Positions 59,001-64,000 of a stretch of 64,000 bases of DNA are shown piece by piece. Source of the stretch: Aegilops tauschii subsp. strangulata (lineage: Eukaryota > Streptophyta > Magnoliopsida > Poales > Poaceae); contig NC_053035.3 of NCBI RefSeq assembly GCF_002575655.3, positions 506,632,601-506,696,600 of the forward strand, in the 5' to 3' direction. Position numbers and translations under genes: made by a program. A model generated the notes under the pieces. The model was not told where the DNA came from, made no database searches, and saw only the letters and a program-made list of their open reading frames with translations. Within the stretch, counting starts at the first letter, position 1. The number at the start of each line of letters is the position of its first letter.

Positions 59001-60110
59001 GTGCATGCTCAACGCTGGCACCAAATAACAATTATTCAGGTCTAAAACTAATCCCGAAGGTAGATGTAGAGGTAGCGTGCCGACCGCGATCACATCGACT
59101 TTGGAACCATTTTCCACGCGCATCGTCACCTCGTCCTTAGCCAATCTTCGCTTAATCCGTAGTCCCTGTTTCGAGTTGCAAATATTAGCAATAGAACCAG
59201 TATCAAATACCCAGGTGCTATTGCGAGCATTAGTAAGGTACACATCAATAACATGTATATCACATATACCTTTGTTCACCTTGCCATCCTTCTTATCCGC
59301 CAAATACTTGGGGCAGTTCCGCTTCCAGTGACCAGTCTGCTTGCAGTAGAAGCACTTAGTCTCAGGCTTAGGTCCAGACTTGGGTTTCTTCTCCTGAGCA
59401 GCAACTTGCTTGCTGTTCTTCTTGAAGTTCCCCTTCTTCTTCCCTTTGCCCTTTTTCTTGAAACTGGTGGTCTTATTGACCATCAACACTTGATGCTCCT
59501 TTTTGATTTCTACCTCCGCAGCCTTTAGCATTGCGAAGAGCTCGGGAATCGTCTTATCCATCCCTTGCATGTTATAGTTCATCACAAAGCTCTTTTAGCT
59601 TGGTGGCAGTGATTGAAGAATTCTGTCAATGACACTATCATCCGGAAGATTAACTCCCAGTTGAATCAAGTGATTGTTATACCCAGACATTTTGAGTATA
59701 TGCTCACTGACAGAACTATTCTCCTCCATCTTGCAGCTGTAGAACTTATTGGAGACTTCATATCTCTCAATCCGGGCATTTGCTTGAAATATTAACTTCA
59801 AATCCTGGAACATCTCATATGCTCCATGACGTTCAAAACGTTGTTGAAGACCCGGTTCTAAGCCATAAAGCATGGCACACTGAACTATCGAGTAGTCATC
59901 AGCTTTGCTCTGCCAGACGTTCATAACATCTGGTGTTGCTCTTGCAGCAGGTATGGCACCCAGCGGTGCTTCCAGGACGTAATTCTTCTGTGTAGCAATG
60001 AGGATAATCCTCAAGTTACGGACCCAGTCCGTGTAATTGCTACCATCATCTTTCAACTTTGCTTTCTCAAGGAACGCGTTAAAATTCAACGGAACAACAG
60101 CACGGGCCAT
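56099..60110 (-). pseudogene. Angela copy B gag-pol polyprotein, multiply broken
   Basis: Same domain order as copy A: gag (MARAVVPLNFNAFLEKAKL), knuckle CFYCKQTGHWKRNCP, protease DTGS, integrase, RT with YVDD (LYVDDILLIGND), RNase H. Breaks seen by comparison with copy A are TAA at 59595-59597 (TAC in A), TGA at 58974-58976 (CGA in A), a rearranged insertion at 58391-58467 in the integrase, and single-base losses near 58031, 57482 and 56187. Conversely, it keeps AAA and TGG where copy A has its stops, and MDLKTAFLNGFLEEELYM is closer to consensus than copy A. Confidence 0.92.
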
Positions 60111-61331
60111 CTATCTACAATCAGCATAGACAAGCAAAATACTATCAGGTACTAAGTTCATCATAAATTTAAGTTCAATTAATCATATTACTTAAGAACT
60201 CCCACTTAGATAGACATCCCTCTAATCCTCTAAGTGATCACGTGATCCAAATCAACTAAACCATGTCCGATCCTCACGTGAGATGGAGTAGTTTCAATGG
60301 TGAACATCACTATGTTGATCATATCTACTATATGATTCACGCTCGACCTTTCGGTCTCCGTGTTCCGAGGCCATATCTGTTATATGCTAGGCTCATCAAG
60401 TTTAACCTGAGTATTCCGCGTGTGCAACTGTTTTGCACCCGTTGTATTTGAACGTAGAGCCTATCACACCCGATCATCACGTGGTGTCTCAGCACGAAGA
60501 ACTTTCGCAACGGTGCATACTCAGGGAGAACACTTATACTTTGATAATTTAGTGAGAGATCATCTTAAAATGCTACCGTCAATCAAAGCAAGATAAGATG
60601 CATAAAAGATAAACATCACATGCAATCAATATAAGTGATATGATATGGCCATCATCATCTTGTGCTTGTGATCTCCATCTCCGAAGCACCGTTATGATCA
60701 CCATCGTCACCGGTGCGACACCTTGATGTCCATCGTAGCATCGTTGTCGTCTCGCCAATCTTATGCTTCTACGACTATCGCTACCGCTTAGTGATAAAGT
60801 AAAGCATTACAGGGCGATTGCATTGCATACAATAAAGCGGCAACCATATGGCTCCTGCCAGTTGCAGATAACTCGGTTACAAAACATGATCATCTCATAC
60901 AATAAAATTTAGCATCATGTCTTGACCATATCACATCACAACATGCCCTGCAAAAACAAGTTAGACGTCCTCTACTTTGTTGTTGCAAATTTTACGTGGC
61001 TGCTACGGGTTTAGCAAGAACCGTTCTTACCTACGCATAAAAACCACAACGATAGTTTGTCAAGTTGGTGTTCTTTTAACCTTCGCAAGGACCGGGCGTA
61101 GCCACACTCGGTTCAACTAAAGTTGGAGAAACTGACACCCGGTAGCCACCTGTGTGCAAAGCACGTCGGTAGAACTAGTCTCGCGTAAGCGTACGTGTAA
61201 TGTCGGTCCGGGCCGCTTCATCCAATAATACCACCGAACCAAAGTATGACATGCTGGTAAGGAGTATGACTTATATCGCCCACAACTCACTTGTGTTCTA
61301 CTCGTGCATATGACATCTACGCATAAAACCA
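60111..61331 (-). other. Angela copy B untranslated leader
   Basis: About 1.2 kb, similar to copy A 13300-14520. It diverges most around 61120-61200. No gene is supported. Confidence 0.7.
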
Positions 61332-61344
61332 GGCTCTGATACCA
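61332..61344 (-). other. Primer binding site, Angela copy B
   Basis: Minus strand TGGTATCAGAGCC, complementary to initiator Met-tRNA, one base from the LTR. Confidence 0.9.
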
Positions 61345-61345
61345 C

Positions 61346-63061
61346 TGTTGGGGAACGTAGTAATTTCAAAAAAAATTCCTACGCACACACAGGATCATGG
61401 TGATGCATAGCAACGAGAGGGGAGAGTGTGTCCACGTAGCCTCGTAGACCGAAAGTGGAAGCGTTAGCACAACACGGTTGATGTAGTCGTACGTCTTCAC
61501 GATCCAACCGATCCAGGTACCGAACATACGGCACCTCCGAGTTCAGCACACGTTCAGCTCGATGACGTCCCTCGAACTCCGATCCAGCCGAGTGTTGAGG
61601 GAGAGTTTCGTCAGCACGACGGCATGGTGATGATGATGATGTTCTACCGACGCAGGGCTTCGCCTAAGCACCGCTACAGTATTATCGAGGTGGACTATCG
61701 TGGAGGGGGGCACCGCACACGGCTAAAAGATCAACAGATCAATTGTTGTGTCTTTGGGGTGCCCCCTGCCCCCGTATGTAAAGGAGCAAGGGGGGAGAGG
61801 CGGCCGGCCAGGAGAGGGGCACACCAGGAGGAGTCCTACTCCCACCGGGAGTAGGACTCCCTCCCTTCCTTGTTGGATTAGGAGAAGGGGGGAAAGAGGA
61901 GGAGGAGAAGAAGGAAAGCCCCCCCTCCTTGTCCGATCCGTACTAGAGGGGGAGGGGTGCGCGGCCTGCCCTGGCCGCCCCTCCTCTTCTCCACTAAGGC
62001 CCATTAATCCCCCGGGGGGTTCCGGTAACCCCCCGGTACTCCGGTATATATCCGATAACCCCCGGAAACATTCCGGTGTCCGAATATAGTCGTCCAATAT
62101 ATCAATCTTCATGCCTCGACCATTTCGAGACTCCTCGTTATGTCCGTGATCACATCCGGGACTCCGAAAAACCTTTGGTACATCAAAACATATAAACTCA
62201 TAATATAACTGTCATCGAAACTTTAAGCGTGCGGACCCTACGGGTTCGAGAACTATGTAGACATGACCGAGACACATCTCCGGTCAATAACCAATAGCGG
62301 AACCTGGATGCTCATATTGGCTCCCACATATTCTACAAAGATCTTTATCGGTCAGACCGCATAACAACATACGTTGTTCCCTTTGTCATCGCTATTTTAC
62401 TTGCCCGAGATTTGATCATCGGTATCTCAATACCTAGTTCAATCTCGTTACCGGCAAGTCTCTTTACTCGTTCTGTAATACATCATCCCGCAACTAACTC
62501 ATTAGTTGCAATGCTTGCAAGGCTTAAGTGATGTACATTACCGAGTGGGCCCAGAGATACCTCTCCGACAATCGGAGTGACAAATCCTAATCTCGAAATA
62601 CGCCAACCCAACAAGTACCTTCGGAGACACCTGTAGAGCACCTTTATAATCACCCAGTTACGTTGTGACGTTTGGTAGCACACAAAGTGTTCCTCCGGTA
62701 AACGGGAGTTGCATAATCTCATAGTCATAGGAACATGTATAAGTCATGAAGAAAGCAATAGCAGAATACTAAACGATCGTGTGCTAAGCTAACGGAATGG
62801 GTCAAGTCAATCACATCATTCTCCTAATGATGTGATCCCGTTAATCAAATGACAACGCATGTCAATGGCTAGGAAACATAACCATCTTTGATCAATGGGC
62901 TAGGCAAGTAGAGGCATACTAGTGACACTCTGTTTGTCTATGTATTCACACAAGTATTATGTTTCCGGTTAATACAATTCTAGCATGAATAATAAACATT
63001 TATCATGATATAAGGAAATAAATAATAACTTTATTATTGCCTCTAGGGCATATTTCCTTCA
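61346..63061 (-). repeat. Angela copy B 5' LTR
   Basis: 1716 bases. The TATA region reads CCGTATGTAAAGG on the + strand, where the other copies have CCGTATATAAAGG, so the box is altered. Palindrome at 61830-61860. Confidence 0.94.
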
Positions 63062-63659
63062 GACACTTCACCATATTTGGGCTAAGGGGATGCATTGTGG
63101 AGTAGTAAATAGATGGTGGGTTGCGAGAGTGACAGGAACTTAAACCCTAGTTTATGCACTATTTCGTAAGGGACCGATTGGATACTAGAGTTTAATGCTA
63201 TGGTTAGGATTTATCCTTAATACTTTTCTCGTAGTTGCGGATGGTTGTGGGAGGGTTAGTCATAAGTAGGAGGTTTGTTCAAGTAAGAACAGCACCTAAG
63301 CACCGGTCCACCCACATATCAAATTATCAAAGTAGCGAACACAAATCAAACCAACATGATGGAAGTGACGAGGTGAAATTCCCGTGTACCCTCAAGAACG
63401 CTTTGCTCCTCATAAGAGACTGTTTTGGTCTGTCCTTTGCCTCAAAAGGATTGGGCTACCTTGCTGCATACTTGTTACAATTATCGTTACTTGCTCGTTA
63501 CAAATTATCTTGCTATCAAACTACTCGTTACTTACAGTTTCAGCACTTGCAGACATTACCTTACTGAAAACTACTTGTAATTTCCTTCTGCTCCTCACTG
63601 GTTTCACACTCTTACTTATCGAAAAGTGCTACAATTGATCCCCTATAGTTGTGGGTCAT

Positions 63660-64000
63660 AAGGGAACCTCCCACCCGGAGGGGGAAATCATCTTCATCAT
63701 CATCACCAACAACTCTCCCATCTTGGGGAGGGCAATCTCCATCAACATCTTCACCAGCACCATCTCATCTCAAACCCTAGTTCATCTCTTGTATTCAATC
63801 TTGTTACCGGAACTATAGATTGGTGCTAGGGGGTGACAAGTAGTATTGATTGCATCTTGTAGTTGATCACTATATGATTTATTTGGTGGAAGATTATATG
63901 TTCAGATCCATGATGCTATTTAATACTCCGCTGATCATGAGCATGTTTATTATTTGTAAGTAGTTACTTTTGTTCTTGAGGTCACGGGATAAATGATGTT
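63660..64000 (+). repeat. Athila LTR 4, 5'-truncated, runs off the window
   Basis: It begins at GGGAACCTCCC, corresponding to about 24025 of LTR 1, and continues co-linearly to the window end (CATCATCATCACCAACAAC, then CATCTTCACCAGCACC). It follows LTR 3 with no internal domain in between. Confidence 0.85.

Larger units (their letters stand above)
54333..63061 (-). mobile_element. Copia LTR retrotransposon, Angela/BARE1/WIS type, copy B
   Basis: 8729 bases flanked by GACAC (54328-54332 and 63062-63066). Same layout and orientation as copy A, with LTRs of 1733 and 1716 bases. The LTRs share subfamily differences from copy A (for example CTACAGTATTATCG and the CCCACCGGG palindrome core). The coding region is more damaged than in copy A. 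Confidence 0.95.
53411..63659 (+). repeat. Athila LTR 3, split by Angela copy B
   Basis: The left part is 53411-54332, the right part 63067-63659 after the duplicated GACAC. Together about 1515 bases, matching LTR 1 in length. TATA-like GGTATATAAG lies at about 53775. Its end reads GTGGGTCATA and joins LTR 4 directly instead of a primer site. Confidence 0.88.

Overview
The window is repeat-rich nuclear DNA of a grass of the wheat tribe (Triticeae: wheat, Aegilops, barley or rye). Two nearly complete Copia elements of the Angela/BARE1/WIS type, which are characteristic of that tribe, support this, as do nested Athila- and Tat-type Gypsy elements and a CACTA transposon end with long GC-rich subterminal arrays. 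I see no bacterial or organellar signature and no RNA gene. Species and chromosome cannot be read from the sequence.

Host part (1-3150). Two tandem, spliced, B3-like (plant DNA-binding pseudobarrel) genes lie on the + strand. The first (3-1161) enters from outside the window and looks broken by a one-base frameshift inside its last B3-like domain. The second (1965-3149, five exons, 250 codons) is open throughout. From 3150 to about 7500 follow a diverged triplicated GC-rich segment (3407, 4391, 5151) and a series of short tandem arrays (5753-7300). The arrays lead into the right end of a CACTA transposon whose terminus is at 16371 and whose left end is not in the window.

Nest 1 (7538-21417). 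An 8.7 kb Angela element on the minus strand (7538-16267, target duplication ATACC) sits inside the CACTA right end. The CACTA end abuts the 3' half of a Sirevirus-like Copia (16372-21417), which carries RNase H, an extra intron-containing ORF and a 1.5 kb 3' LTR. That LTR in turn cuts a minus-strand Gypsy element, leaving its 5' end and 5' LTR (21418-23528).

Nest 2 (23541-64000). A concatemer of two Athila-type Gypsy internal domains in + orientation is strung between four LTR copies (23541, 45594, 53411, 63660). Copies two and four have lost their 5' parts at nearly the same LTR position. Internal domain 1 is interrupted by a 1.18 kb solo LTR (26497-27676, duplication GTTAG) and by a 13.9 kb Tat-lineage Gypsy element on the minus strand (29563-43443, duplication GTTCT). 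LTR 3 is interrupted by a second minus-strand Angela element (54333-63061, duplication GACAC).

The most unusual content is a six-exon gene on the opposite strand to pol inside the Tat element (31360-35143). It has its own TATA box, splice sites with consistent phase, a conserved N-terminal domain resembling the 'putative gypsy type transposon' family, coiled-coil exons and an acidic tail. All retroelement polyproteins here carry stops or frameshifts. None looks able to move on its own, although the LTRs, primer sites and target duplications are well preserved.
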